Below the pieces are notes generated by a model. It was not told the origin of the DNA. It saw only the letters and a program-made list of their open reading frames with translations, and did not search any database. 64,000 nt of DNA, from NCBI RefSeq assembly GCF_014648475.1, contig NZ_BMRE01000015.1, positions 1-64,000 of the forward strand. Reading direction: 5' to 3'. This DNA is from Lentzea flava. GTDB lineage: Bacteria > Actinomycetota > Actinomycetes > Mycobacteriales > Pseudonocardiaceae. The translations under genes were made by a program, and so were the position numbers. Shown here piece by piece: positions 8,966 through 17,641 of the stretch (position 1 is its first letter; each line of letters starts with the position of its first letter).

Positions 8966-9919
8966 CTAGGCCTTGGCCAGCCAGGCCTTGACCTTGTCGC
9001 CGTTGGCCTCGACCCACTTCTTGGCCGCGTCCTCGGGCTTCATCTTGTCCTCGGCGATGTACTTGGCGACCGTGTTCTGGTCCTCGTTGGTCCACTTGAA
9101 GTTCTTGACCAGCTGGTAGGCCGGGCCGTTCGCGTCGGCGAACTTCTTCGACACGATCTTGTCGAGGTCGTAGTCCGGGTAGTCGCAGGCGACCTTCTCG
9201 GCGTCGGCGTCACAGCCGGGCTTGTACTCGGGGAGCTTCACCTTCTCGAGCTTGATCTCGTTGAGCAGCCACTGCGGCGAGTAGAAGTAGCCGATCACCC
9301 ACTTCTTGTCCTTCTCCGCCTGGCGGAAGGCCTGGATCAGCGCGGTCTCGCTGCCGCCGTAGACGACCTTGTAGTTGAGGTTCAGGTTCTTCACCAGAGC
9401 CTCGTCGTTGGTCACGAACGACGGGTCGCCGTCGAGCAGCTGGCCCTTGTCACCGGACTCGGACGTCTTGAACTGGTCGGCGTACTTGTTGAGGTTGTTC
9501 CAGTCCAGGACGTCGGGGTGCTCCTTGGCGAGCCACGGCGGCACGTACCAGCCGATCTGGCCCTTCACCCCCGTCGACCCCGCGCTGACGGCCGTCTTCT
9601 GCTCGTCGATGTACTTCTTGCGCAGGTCGTCGTGGCCCCAGTTCTCGACGACGGCGTCGACCTCACCGGTGCCGAAGCCCTGCCAGGCGACCTCTTCCTT
9701 GAGCTCCTTCTTGGTGACCTTGCACTTGAGCTCCTTCTCGGCCACGTACGCGAGCACGGCCGCGTTCGCCTCGTAACCGACCCACGGGTTGACCGCGAGG
9801 TTGAACGTGCCGCAGTCGCCGGCCGCACCCGATGAGGAGTCGCCAACCTTGGCGCCACCGCAACCGGCCAGCGCAAGCGCTCCCACGAGCACTGCTCCCA
9901 GCACGCTGTGCCTTGCCAC
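8966..9919 (-). CDS. Glycine betaine/quaternary-amine ABC substrate-binding lipoprotein
   Basis: A 317-aa OpuAC/ProX-family binding protein for osmoprotectants such as glycine betaine. It has a lipoprotein signal (VLGAVLVGALALAGCGG) and the family signature NPWVGYEANAAV soon after the mature N-terminus. The GTG start has AGGAGG 8 nt upstream. It is the last gene of the ATPase-permease-binding protein operon, beginning 12 nt after the permease stop. A close paralogue is encoded divergently at 13116-14081. Length and domain are complete. Confidence 0.92.
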   Translation of the reverse strand: MARHSVLGAVLVGALALAGCGGAKVGDSSSGAAGDCGTFNLAVNPWVGYEANAAVLAYVAEKELKCKVTKKELKEEVAWQGFGTGEVDAVVENWGHDDLRKKYIDEQKTAVSAGSTGVKGQIGWYVPPWLAKEHPDVLDWNNLNKYADQFKTSESGDKGQLLDGDPSFVTNDEALVKNLNLNYKVVYGGSETALIQAFRQAEKDKKWVIGYFYSPQWLLNEIKLEKVKLPEYKPGCDADAEKVACDYPDYDLDKIVSKKFADANGPAYQLVKNFKWTNEDQNTVAKYIAEDKMKPEDAAKKWVEANGDKVKAWLAKA

Positions 9920-9931
9920 TTTCCAAACCTC

Positions 9932-11857
9932 CTAGTTGGTCCACCGCTTGGCGGCCGCCTGGGTGAGGCGGTCGAGCATCACGCCCAGCACGACGATCGC
10001 GACACCGGCCGCGAGCCCCTTGCCGTACAACTGGCCCTGCGAGAACCCGGCCACGACGTCGTAGCCGAGTGCGCCGGCGCCCACGAGGCCGCCGACGACG
10101 ACCATCGAGAGCACGTAGATCAGCCCCTGGTTGGCCGCGAGCGTCAACGCCCTGCGCGCCATGGGCAGCTGCACCTTCACGATCGTCTGCCACGAGCTGG
10201 ATCCCAGCGCCGTGGAGGCCTCGACGGTCGCGGGCGACACCGCGCGGATGCCGTCCGCGATGATCTTGATGGCGACCGGTGCCGCGAACACCACGGCCGC
10301 GATGATCGCGGTGAACCGCGTGGCCGAGAACAACGCCAGGATCGGCACCAGGTACACGAACGCGGGCATCACCTGCCCCGCGTCGAGGATCGGCCGGATG
10401 AACCGGTCCGCCCGCCTGCTGCGGCCCATCCACACGCCGACGACGACACCGAGGATCATCACCAGGATCGTGGCGACCAGCGTGGACGCCAGCGTGATCA
10501 TCGCGTCCTGCCACAGCCCCGTCGCGACCAGGACACCGAGGCACGCGGCGGAGACCACGGCCGCCCTCACGCCACCGATCAGGAACGACAACGCGACGAT
10601 CACCAGCGCCACCAGGAACCACGGCGACTCGGCCAGCAGCGCCTGCAGCGGGTTGATCAACACGGACGTGACGAAATCCTTGAAGCCGTTCGTGATCACC
10701 GGCAGCGAGTCCTGCACCCACTCCGTCACGGCCGTCGCACCCTTGCGGATCGAGCTGCCGATCTCCACCTCCGACGGGAACTCCGCCGCCCACAGGTAGG
10801 TGTAGGAGAAGTACACGGCGACGCCGGTGACCCCGAAGCCGCCGAAGAAGGCCCAGCGCGGCAGTGAGCGGCGTTCGGTCGCCGCGGTCGTCACGCGGTC
10901 CAGCACGATCGCCAGCACCACGATCGCGAGGCCCGCGTTGAACGCCGTGCCGACGTCGAGCGTCTGCAACGCCTTCACGACCGTCTTGCCCAGGCCCGGC
11001 GCGTCGATCAGCGCGGCGATCGTGACCATCGACAGCGCGGCCATGATCGTCTGGTTGACGCCGAGCACGATCGTCTTGCGCGCGGACGGCAGCAGCACCT
11101 TGAGCAGTGTCTGCTTCCTGGTCGCGCCGAGGGACTCCGACGCCTCGACGGTGTTGTGGGGCACCGAGCGGATGGCGTGCGCGGTGATCCGGATCGCCGG
11201 CGGTGCCGCGTAGATCAGCGTGGCGATCGTCGCCGAGGCCGGACCGATCAGGAAGAACAGCGTCAACGGTGCCAAGTAGACGAACGTCGGCATCGTCTGC
11301 ATGAAGTCGAGCACCGGCGTCATGATGCGGTTGGCCCGATCGGACAGTCCCGCCCAGATCCCGAGCGGAATGCCGAAGAGCAACGCGATCACGACCGCGG
11401 CGAGCGTCAGCGAGAGCGTGTCCATGCTCTCCTGCCACAACCCCTGCAGACCGAGGAACACGAAGCCCGCGACGGCGAGCAGCGCGACCCGCCACCCGGC
11501 GACGGCCAGGCTGACGAAACCCGCGATCGCGACCACGCCGAGCCAGCCGATCACCGGCACCGGCCGGCCGAACGACGGCTGCGCGATCAACGCCTGCACG
11601 AACGTCACGAACTCGTCGATGACGAGCCGGATCTCGTTGAAGAAGTACAGGAAGACCGGGTTGGAGTTCCTGGACGCGCCGACGGCGTCGTTGACGCTGT
11701 TGATCCAGCGGTGCAACGGGGTCAGCTCGGAGGCGTCGAGCGCCAGCGTCCCGACGTTGCGGAACACCAGCCACAACACCAGCCAGGCCAGCACGATCCC
11801 GCCGACGATCAGGGCCTTGCGCGGGATCTGCCGTCGTGGCACGGCAACGGCGACCAT
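9932..11857 (-). CDS. Glycine betaine ABC permease with two fused transmembrane domains
   Basis: A 641-aa protein containing two ProW-type permease domains in tandem. Each carries the cytoplasmic EAA-type loop: TVEASESLGATRKQTLLKVLLP in the first half and TVEASTALGSSSWQTIVKVQLP in the second. The halves are joined by a membrane segment near residue 335. A single gene thus supplies what is usually a homodimer. Its ATG shares one base with the stop of the ATPase gene (TGATG), and GGGGAGG lies just upstream, so translation is coupled. The twin layout is known in actinobacterial betaine systems. Confidence 0.92.
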   Translation of the reverse strand: MVAVAVPRRQIPRKALIVGGIVLAWLVLWLVFRNVGTLALDASELTPLHRWINSVNDAVGASRNSNPVFLYFFNEIRLVIDEFVTFVQALIAQPSFGRPVPVIGWLGVVAIAGFVSLAVAGWRVALLAVAGFVFLGLQGLWQESMDTLSLTLAAVVIALLFGIPLGIWAGLSDRANRIMTPVLDFMQTMPTFVYLAPLTLFFLIGPASATIATLIYAAPPAIRITAHAIRSVPHNTVEASESLGATRKQTLLKVLLPSARKTIVLGVNQTIMAALSMVTIAALIDAPGLGKTVVKALQTLDVGTAFNAGLAIVVLAIVLDRVTTAATERRSLPRWAFFGGFGVTGVAVYFSYTYLWAAEFPSEVEIGSSIRKGATAVTEWVQDSLPVITNGFKDFVTSVLINPLQALLAESPWFLVALVIVALSFLIGGVRAAVVSAACLGVLVATGLWQDAMITLASTLVATILVMILGVVVGVWMGRSRRADRFIRPILDAGQVMPAFVYLVPILALFSATRFTAIIAAVVFAAPVAIKIIADGIRAVSPATVEASTALGSSSWQTIVKVQLPMARRALTLAANQGLIYVLSMVVVGGLVGAGALGYDVVAGFSQGQLYGKGLAAGVAIVVLGVMLDRLTQAAAKRWTN

Positions 11858-12879
11858 CACACCTCCCCGGCGACGACCCCGAGGATCTCCTCGTCCGCCA
11901 CCACGCCGAGCAGCTCGCCGTCCCGCACGACCTTCACGGGCTTGTCCGCGCCCAGCACGCTGCGCACGGCTTCCCGCACCACGGTCTCCGGAGAGAGCTC
12001 CGGTCCGTCCAGCTCGTCGTCGGGACGCGGCGGCCGCATGATCCACTTCAACGTCAGCACGTGCGAGCGCGGCACGTCCTTCACGAAGTCGCGCACGTAG
12101 TCGTCCGCAGGCGCGCCGACCAGCTCGTCACCGGTGCCGACCTGCACGACCTGGCCGTCGCGCATGATCAGGATGCGGTCGCCCAGCTTGAGCGCCTCGC
12201 TCAGGTCGTGGGTGATGAAGACCATCGTCTTGCCGACCTCGCGGTGCAGCCTGATCACCTCGGACTGCATGTCGCGCCGGATCAGCGGGTCGAGTGCCGA
12301 GAATGGTTCGTCGAAGAACAGAACATCCGGATCACCGGCGAGTGCGCGCGCGAGACCGACGCGTTGCTGCATACCGCCGGAGAGTTGGTCCGGATAGGAC
12401 TTCTCGTAGCCGGTGAGACCGACGAGGTCGATGACTTCCTGCGACCGCTCTCCACGTTTCGCCCGTGGTACCCCGCGGATTTCCAGTCCGTAACCGACGT
12501 TGTCCGCCACCGTCCGGTGCGGCAGCAGTCCGAAGTGCTGGAACACCATGGAGAACTTGTTTCTCCGCAGGTCACGCAACCGTTTGGCGTCCGCTTCGAG
12601 AATGTTCTCACCCTCGAACATGATCGTTCCCGCGGTCGGTTCCACAAGCCTCGTGAGGCAGCGGACCAGAGTGGACTTGCCCGACCCGGACAGGCCCATG
12701 ACCACGAACATCTCACCCGGAGCGACGTCGAAGTCGACTCCACGCACAGCTGCGACGGCACCTGTGCGATCCATCAGCTCCTGCCGTGACAACGACTTCA
12801 GCTCGTCGGATGCCACCACTTGAGACGCATTGGAGCCAAATACTTTCCACAGGTTCCCGACCGAAATCACGGGATCCAC
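11857..12879 (-). CDS. Glycine betaine ABC transporter ATP-binding protein, ProV/OpuAA type
   Basis: A 340-aa ATPase. Walker A is GLSGSGKST, the signature is LSGGMQQRVGLARAL, and Walker B is DVLFFDEPFSALDP, followed by FITHD. A C-terminal extension after about residue 265 looks like the CBS-type regulatory tail of the ProV family. The GTG at 12879 is chosen because GGAG lies 9 nt upstream and the protein then begins DPVISVGNLWKVFG as relatives do; the open frame extends to 13218 but upstream residues are non-conserved. It is the first gene of the operon and diverges from the second binding protein. Confidence 0.9.
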   Translation of the reverse strand: MDPVISVGNLWKVFGSNASQVVASDELKSLSRQELMDRTGAVAAVRGVDFDVAPGEMFVVMGLSGSGKSTLVRCLTRLVEPTAGTIMFEGENILEADAKRLRDLRRNKFSMVFQHFGLLPHRTVADNVGYGLEIRGVPRAKRGERSQEVIDLVGLTGYEKSYPDQLSGGMQQRVGLARALAGDPDVLFFDEPFSALDPLIRRDMQSEVIRLHREVGKTMVFITHDLSEALKLGDRILIMRDGQVVQVGTGDELVGAPADDYVRDFVKDVPRSHVLTLKWIMRPPRPDDELDGPELSPETVVREAVRSVLGADKPVKVVRDGELLGVVADEEILGVVAGEV

Positions 12880-13115
12880 GCCAAACCACTCCGACCTGTT
12901 GCGGCGACCGTTGCGGGACTGCTTGTTGCGGACTGCGCACACCGTTTCTCGATGCGCGACAGCATCGACCCTCACACGAGTACGGTCAAGGGCTGATACA
13001 AATAAAGTCCTTTGTGGACAACCAATCATCCCATGACTTGACTGCCACAGATCGATCGGGAAAAGCTGAACTGAGCGGTCTCCTGCACCGCCACCCCCTC
13101 GACGAGGAGCTGTTC

Positions 13116-14081
13116 GTGCAAGCCCCCAGAATCGCTCTGGCAATGACGCTCGTGTTGACAGTTGCCGGATGTGGCAGTGGATCAACAGCGTCACCCCGCT
13201 CCAGTTCGGCGGCACCAACCGAACCCTGCGACTCCATCACCATCGCGGTCAACCCGTGGGTCGGCTACGAGGCCAACGCCGCGGTCATCGCGTACCTCGC
13301 CGAGAAGCGGCTCGGCTGCAAGGTGACGAAGAAGGAAGTCGACGAGCAGACGGCCTGGCAGGGCCTCGACTCCGGCGAGATCGACGTGATCCTCGAGAAC
13401 TGGGGTCACGAGGACCTCAAGCAGAAGTACATCGAGGAGAAGCACACCGCCGTGCGCGTCGGCCCGTCCGGCAACAAGGGCGTGATCGGCTGGTACGTGC
13501 CGCCGTGGATGAAGAAGACCTACCCGGACATCACGAACTACCAGAACCTCAACAAGTACGCGGACCTGTTCAAGACCGCGCAGTCCGAGGGCAAGGGCCA
13601 GGTGCTCGACGGCGATCCCTCGTACGTGACCAACGACGAGGCCCTGGTGAAGAACCTGGGCCTCAACTACAAGGTCGTCTACGCGGGCAGCGAGCAGGCG
13701 CTGATCAAGGCGTTCCGCCAGGCCGAGGAGAAGAAGACGCCGCTGATCGGCTACTTCTTCGAGCCGCAGTGGCTGCACCTCGACATCGAGCTGGTCAAGG
13801 TCGACCTGCCCGAGTACAAGGCGGGCTGTGACGCGGACGCGGCCAAGGTCGCCTGCGACTACCCGCGCTACGAGCTCGACAAGATCGCCTCCAAGAAGTT
13901 CATGGACAAGGGCGGCCCCGCCGCGCGGCTGGTCCAGAACTTCCAGTGGAGCAACGAGGAGCAGAACGCGGTCGCGTCGTTCATCGCCAAGTACAAGATG
14001 TCGCCGGACGAGGCGGCACGGCGGTGGATCGAGGCCAACCCCGACCGCGTCGACGACTGGCTGACGAAGGCCAAGCCCTAA
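13116..14081 (+). CDS. Second glycine betaine-type ABC substrate-binding lipoprotein
   Basis: A 321-aa OpuAC/ProX-family lipoprotein (signal IALAMTLVLTVAGCGSG). Read against the protein encoded at 8966-9919 it is a clear paralogue: NPWVGYEANAAV, KVTKKE, GWYVPPW, LNKYAD, DGDPS-VTNDEALVKN and KVACDYP are shared in order. The GTG at 13116 has GAGGAG 6 nt upstream. It is transcribed divergently from the ATPase, with the promoters in the 236-bp gap. Inference: both proteins feed the same permease but may differ in ligand or in expression. Its stop overlaps the converging HEPN-like gene by 4 nt. Confidence 0.92.
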   Translation: MQAPRIALAMTLVLTVAGCGSGSTASPRSSSAAPTEPCDSITIAVNPWVGYEANAAVIAYLAEKRLGCKVTKKEVDEQTAWQGLDSGEIDVILENWGHEDLKQKYIEEKHTAVRVGPSGNKGVIGWYVPPWMKKTYPDITNYQNLNKYADLFKTAQSEGKGQVLDGDPSYVTNDEALVKNLGLNYKVVYAGSEQALIKAFRQAEEKKTPLIGYFFEPQWLHLDIELVKVDLPEYKAGCDADAAKVACDYPRYELDKIASKKFMDKGGPAARLVQNFQWSNEEQNAVASFIAKYKMSPDEAARRWIEANPDRVDDWLTKAKP

Positions 14082-15850
14082 CTGGAGGTGGTGGTCCTCG
14101 ACCACCACTTCTCGTCGGGGCCGGAGATGTCCTCGACGCTCAGCCGGCGGACGGACCCGGCTCGCTTGAGCCGGGCCTCCAGCTGATCCTTGCGCTGGGC
14201 GAGCCGGCGGTAGATCTCCACGGCCGCCGTCTCGGGCTCGCCCCGCAGCCTCTCCACGGTGCGCCAGTTGCCGAGGAACTCGAGCGTCAGGTCCGCGACC
14301 GCCTGCCCGGCCTGCGCGGTCAGTTCATCAGCCGGTGTCGCGTACCGTCCGGCGTGGAACGCCAGGTTCCTGGTGACGTAGAGCCATTCCAGCACCGCGG
14401 TGGCGGTGTCCTCCTGCTCCCGCAACCAGCCCGCCAGCGTCGTGGAGTCCGCGAGCCGCGTCCGCCACACCTCGACCAGGTCCTGGACGAGCCCGCCCTC
14501 GTTCTCGGCGAGCGCGGTGACGGCGTCCTGGGCGGCCTTGAGCTGTTCTTTCGGGCGGTTGTGCCTGATCAGCACTTCCACCCAGGCGTCGACGGACTTC
14601 AGGTGGTGCTTCACACCGGTCGTCGGGACGTGCGCGTCGAGCGGCCCGCGCAGCTCCTCGTCGTGATTCGTGACGATGACGTGCAAGCTCACCAGGTGCT
14701 GCCGCAACATCTGCAGCGCGCACGCCTTCGCGAGCCACGGGATCTTGCTCGGATCCAGCCCGGTCGCCTCCAGCGCACTCCACGCCAGCCCGGCACTGGC
14801 CATCGGTGCCGTGCTCGCGGAGATCTGCCTGGCCAGGTTCGCCACCCGCATCGCACTGCGCAGGTCGGCGGGCCAGTACGCCGTGAGCGGGTAGGCGTTG
14901 CCGACCGTGCGCCGGTGCTCGGCACCACGCGTGACCCGCCCGGTCGGACCGCTGACCTGCCACAGCGGCGCGATGTTCAACTCGGTGAGCCGCTCCCCCG
15001 CCGCGTACTGGTCGAGCGCCTCGCTGAGCATCCGCCGCCCCCGCAACGCCGCCGTGTGCGCGTCCGCCGCGTCGACCGGCAGCCGCACCAGCACCGACGA
15101 CCCCTCCACGGCGTCCTTGAGGAAGTCGTCCTTCGGCAACCTGTTGCGGTGCAACGGCTCCTGCCGCGCGCGGGGCAGCAGCGCGTCCAAATGCCGCAAC
15201 ACCCGCGCGCCCCGCACCACCAGCGCCACCACGTGCCTGCGCGGTTCCGGCCACAACACACCTTCGAGGTCGTCGCCGGGCTTCTTGAGCCACCGCAGCA
15301 GATCCGACCTGAGCTGCCTGCCGTCCCTGCCGTGCACCGCCACCACGACCGCGACCTCGGCGATCATCCTGGCCCGCAGCGGAAGCTCCACGCCGTTCCA
15401 CAGTGGAGTGATCCACTGCCGGACCGCTGTTTCCAGTGCCCGCGGATCCAGCTTCCGCGCCGCCGCGGCCGTGACCTGCGGGTCGAGCTTCTGCGCGTCC
15501 ACCGCGATGGCCGCGTCGACGTCGAGAAGCGTCTGGCGCGCCTCGGCGAGCTCCTTGGCGCCACCGTGGACGTAAGCGGGCGCGGCGGCGTCCATGCACG
15601 CGAGCGAGGTGGTGATGATGCGGCGCAACAGGTTCCACCGCGGCTGGTCCTCGGTGGCGTGGCTGTCGAGCGCCGTCTGCGCCCGCGTGACGGCCAGGAA
15701 GGCGCTGTTGAGCCCGGCCACGTGCTCGCCGAGGTGCGCGTCGGGGTCGAGCGCCCGCAGCACACCCTGCAGCAGCGCCCGCTGCCCGCGGTCGAGCCCG
15801 GCGTCGTCGAACGCCTGCCGCAGCCGGGCGTCGAGGTACTGGTAGCGCAC
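14078..15850 (-). CDS. 590-aa protein of unknown function with a HEPN-type RN-x3-H motif
   Basis: I do not recognise a full-length family. The protein is soluble and almost all alpha-helical. Near the C-terminus, residues 489-503 (LYVTRNLAFHAGRYA) contain R494-N495-x3-H499, which matches the R(N/D/H)x4-6H catalytic motif of HEPN ribonucleases in the expected setting between long helices. No partner nucleotidyltransferase or antitoxin gene is adjacent. The GTG start follows a -10-like TAGGGT by 6 nt, so the message is probably leaderless. It is divergent from the alpha/beta hydrolase and converges on the binding-protein gene. RNase activity is inference only. Confidence 0.55.
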   Translation of the reverse strand: MRYQYLDARLRQAFDDAGLDRGQRALLQGVLRALDPDAHLGEHVAGLNSAFLAVTRAQTALDSHATEDQPRWNLLRRIITTSLACMDAAAPAYVHGGAKELAEARQTLLDVDAAIAVDAQKLDPQVTAAAARKLDPRALETAVRQWITPLWNGVELPLRARMIAEVAVVVAVHGRDGRQLRSDLLRWLKKPGDDLEGVLWPEPRRHVVALVVRGARVLRHLDALLPRARQEPLHRNRLPKDDFLKDAVEGSSVLVRLPVDAADAHTAALRGRRMLSEALDQYAAGERLTELNIAPLWQVSGPTGRVTRGAEHRRTVGNAYPLTAYWPADLRSAMRVANLARQISASTAPMASAGLAWSALEATGLDPSKIPWLAKACALQMLRQHLVSLHVIVTNHDEELRGPLDAHVPTTGVKHHLKSVDAWVEVLIRHNRPKEQLKAAQDAVTALAENEGGLVQDLVEVWRTRLADSTTLAGWLREQEDTATAVLEWLYVTRNLAFHAGRYATPADELTAQAGQAVADLTLEFLGNWRTVERLRGEPETAAVEIYRRLAQRKDQLEARLKRAGSVRRLSVEDISGPDEKWWSRTTTSS

Positions 15851-15884
15851 GTGCAGACCCTAATCGGGGGTCCACACTGGCTGT

Positions 15885-16646
15885 ATGGACAACAGGAAAG
15901 CGGTCTTCGCGGGCGCGGACGGACACTCGCTGGCCGGCCGCCTCGAACTGCCCGCGGGACCGGTGGTCGCGACCGCGGTGTTCGCCCACTGCTTCACCTG
16001 CGGCAAGGACTCGGTGGCCGCGTCCCGGATCTCCCGCGAACTCGCCGCCCGCGGCGTCGCCGTGCTGCGCTTCGACTTCACCGGCCTCGGCCAGTCCGAC
16101 GGCGACTTCGCCAACACCACGTTCACGTCCAATGTCGACGACCTGGTGTGCGCCGCCAACCACCTGCGCGACACCGCGGGCGCCCCGAGCGTCCTCATCG
16201 GACACTCCCTGGGCGGCGCGGCCGTCCTCGCCGCGGCCCACCGCATCCCCGAGGTCCGCGCCGTGGTCACGATCGGCGCCCCTGCCGACACCGCCCACGT
16301 CGAGCACCTGATCGGCCCGTCCACGGCCGACATCGAAACCAACGGCGTCGCCGAAGTGCTGCTGGCCGGCCGCTCGTTCCGCATCAGCAACGACTTCCTC
16401 GCCGACATCAAGCAGCAGAACCAGACAGCGTGCATCGCGGGCCTGAACCGCGCACTGCTGGTCATGCACTCACCTCAGGACAACCTGGTCGGCATCGACA
16501 ACGCCCGACTCGTCTTCGACGCGGCCCGCCACCCCAAGTCGTTCGTCTCCCTGGACGGCGCCGACCACCTGCTCACCAACCGCGCGGACGCGACCTACGT
16601 GGCCGAGGTGCTCGCGGCGTGGGCCAGCCGCTACCTGGTGCGTTAG
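15885..16646 (+). CDS. Alpha/beta hydrolase
   Basis: A 253-aa serine hydrolase. The nucleophile elbow is GHSLGG with S108; the oxyanion region is FAHCFTCGKDS; the acid is probably the Asp of HSPQDNLV, and the His lies in DGADHLL near residue 225. This sequence type (RLELPAG..AVFAHCFTC) is often found fused to an OsmC domain in other bacteria; here only the hydrolase is present. The substrate is unknown. The start codon follows a CACACT -10-like element by 6 nt, suggesting a leaderless message. It is followed by a hairpin terminator. Confidence 0.88.
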   Translation: MDNRKAVFAGADGHSLAGRLELPAGPVVATAVFAHCFTCGKDSVAASRISRELAARGVAVLRFDFTGLGQSDGDFANTTFTSNVDDLVCAANHLRDTAGAPSVLIGHSLGGAAVLAAAHRIPEVRAVVTIGAPADTAHVEHLIGPSTADIETNGVAEVLLAGRSFRISNDFLADIKQQNQTACIAGLNRALLVMHSPQDNLVGIDNARLVFDAARHPKSFVSLDGADHLLTNRADATYVAEVLAAWASRYLVR

Positions 16647-16652
16647 ATGCGA

Positions 16653-16682
16653 AAACCCGCAGCGTTGTACCGCTGCGGGTTT
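16653..16682. terminator. Hairpin terminator shared by the hydrolase gene and tRNA-Pro
   Basis: AAACCCGCAGCG (16653-16664) pairs with CGCTGCGGGTTT (16671-16682) around a 6-nt loop. It lies between the stop of the forward hydrolase gene and the 3' end of the reverse tRNA-Pro, and can serve both. Confidence 0.85.
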
Positions 16683-16692
16683 CGTCAACCGA

Positions 16693-16766
16693 TCGGGGCG
16701 ACAGGATTTGAACCTGCGACCCCCCGCTCCCAAAGCGGGTGCGCTACCAAACTGCGCCACGCCCCG
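16693..16766 (-). tRNA. tRNA-Pro (TGG)
   Basis: A 74-nt cloverleaf on the reverse strand. The acceptor stem CGGGGCG pairs with CGCCCCG, the anticodon loop is TTTGGGA (anticodon TGG), the T arm contains GTTCAAATC, and the discriminator base is A. CCA is not encoded. Confidence 0.95.
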
Positions 16767-16828
16767 GTTGGAACCAGCTTACCGCCCTCCGCTAAGGTAT
16801 TGACCGCAGCCCCTCAGGGGGCGGCAAC

Positions 16829-16899
16829 GCGGGCGTAGCTCAATGGTAGAGCCCTAGTCTTCCAAACTAGCTACGCGGGTTCGATTCCCGTCGCCCGCT
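16829..16899 (+). tRNA. tRNA-Gly (TCC)
   Basis: A 71-nt cloverleaf. The acceptor GCGGGCG pairs with CGCCCGC, the anticodon arm is CTAGT-CTTCCAA-ACTAG (anticodon TCC), the T loop is TTCGATT, and the discriminator is T. CCA is not encoded. The palindromic tandem array begins about 40 bp downstream. Confidence 0.95.
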
Positions 16900-16941
16900 C
16901 GCGGCCGAGGCCGACGTGTGTCTGCGGAGAGCGCAGACCCC

Positions 16942-17186
16942 GTCGGCCTCTCGCCTTTTTATCTGGGGGCCGAGCCCCCAGACCCCCGCCGGGGGCGAGC
17001 CCCCGGACCCCCATCGATGCCGGGTCGGGCACCTGTGTCGGGGGCCGGGAAAGGCGCAGACCCCCGTCGGCCTCTCGCCTTTTTATCTGGGGGCCGAGCC
17101 CCCAGACCCCCGCCGGGGGCGAGCCCCCGGACCCCCATCGATGCCGGGTCGGGCACCTGTGTCGGGGGCCGGGAAAGGCGCAGACC
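16942..17186. repeat. Tandem duplication of a 124-bp palindrome-rich unit
   Basis: Two almost identical head-to-tail copies, 16942-17065 and 17066-17186 (offset 124 bp). They differ only at the edges, including one C in the run before GTCGG. Each unit contains two nested GC hairpins (TGGGGGCCGAGCCCCCA and CCGGGGGCGAGCCCCCGG) after a T-run, and ends GGGGGCCGGGAAAGGCGCAGACC. The near identity points to a recent duplication. Confidence 0.9.
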
Positions 17187-17365
17187 GTTGTCGCGGCTTA
17201 CGCCGATCACTGGGCGACACGCTCCACCGACTCTCGCTGAGGGCGAGCCCTCGGAGCCTCGTCAATGCCGGTTGGGCGGGGGTGTGGGAGCGCAGACCAC
17301 CTGGCCTATCGCCATTCTTCGAGCGTCGCGCTCGGACCTCGCCGGGGCAACGCCCCGCCATCTCG
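17187..17365. repeat. Diverged further copies of the same tandem unit
   Basis: From 17187 to about 17297 the sequence keeps the unit order (GGGCGAGCCCTCGG, then GTCAATGCCGG, then GGGAGCGCAGACC) but with many changes. A fourth, still weaker partial copy (CTGGCCTATCGCC, GCCGGGGCAACGCCCC) runs to about 17365. Read with the two identical copies, this is a decaying array of about 3.5 units. Confidence 0.6.
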
Positions 17366-17641
17366 GTCAGCTGCGAGTGCCCGCAGGCCAACCCTGCATG
17401 ACTGGGTCCGCATGCGCGGCGCTGCGAGGTCTACCACGGGGGTCGTCGGCGTGCTCCCCGGTGCGAGTCGGGGCGTGTCGTCCAGTGAACGGCATGAGCC
17501 CGACGGTGGTCTGGGTTCCAGCACCGCCGAAAGGCGAGCCCACGAAGTCCGCGCCTTTCACGCCACGCACGACAGGTAGACCACGGCTGACTTTCGGGGG
17601 CCGCTCTTCGAGTGCGCGCCCGTGACGTGTGGTGAGGAGTG
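17366..17641. other. Intergenic region without recognised features
   Basis: Open frames exist on both strands but have no family resemblance, no good start signals and compositions typical of chance reading in GC-rich DNA. I see no gene, RNA or clear hairpin terminator. Confidence 0.6.

Noticed and set aside
16942..17186. CRISPR array or integrative-element att site behind tRNA-Gly
   Set aside because: Only two direct copies without spacers; no integrase gene and no second copy of the tRNA 3' end in the window.
16916..17625. Forward frames over the tandem array (161 and 235 codons)
   Set aside because: Their translated repeats simply reflect the DNA duplication; Pro/Gly/Arg-rich, no start signal and no family.
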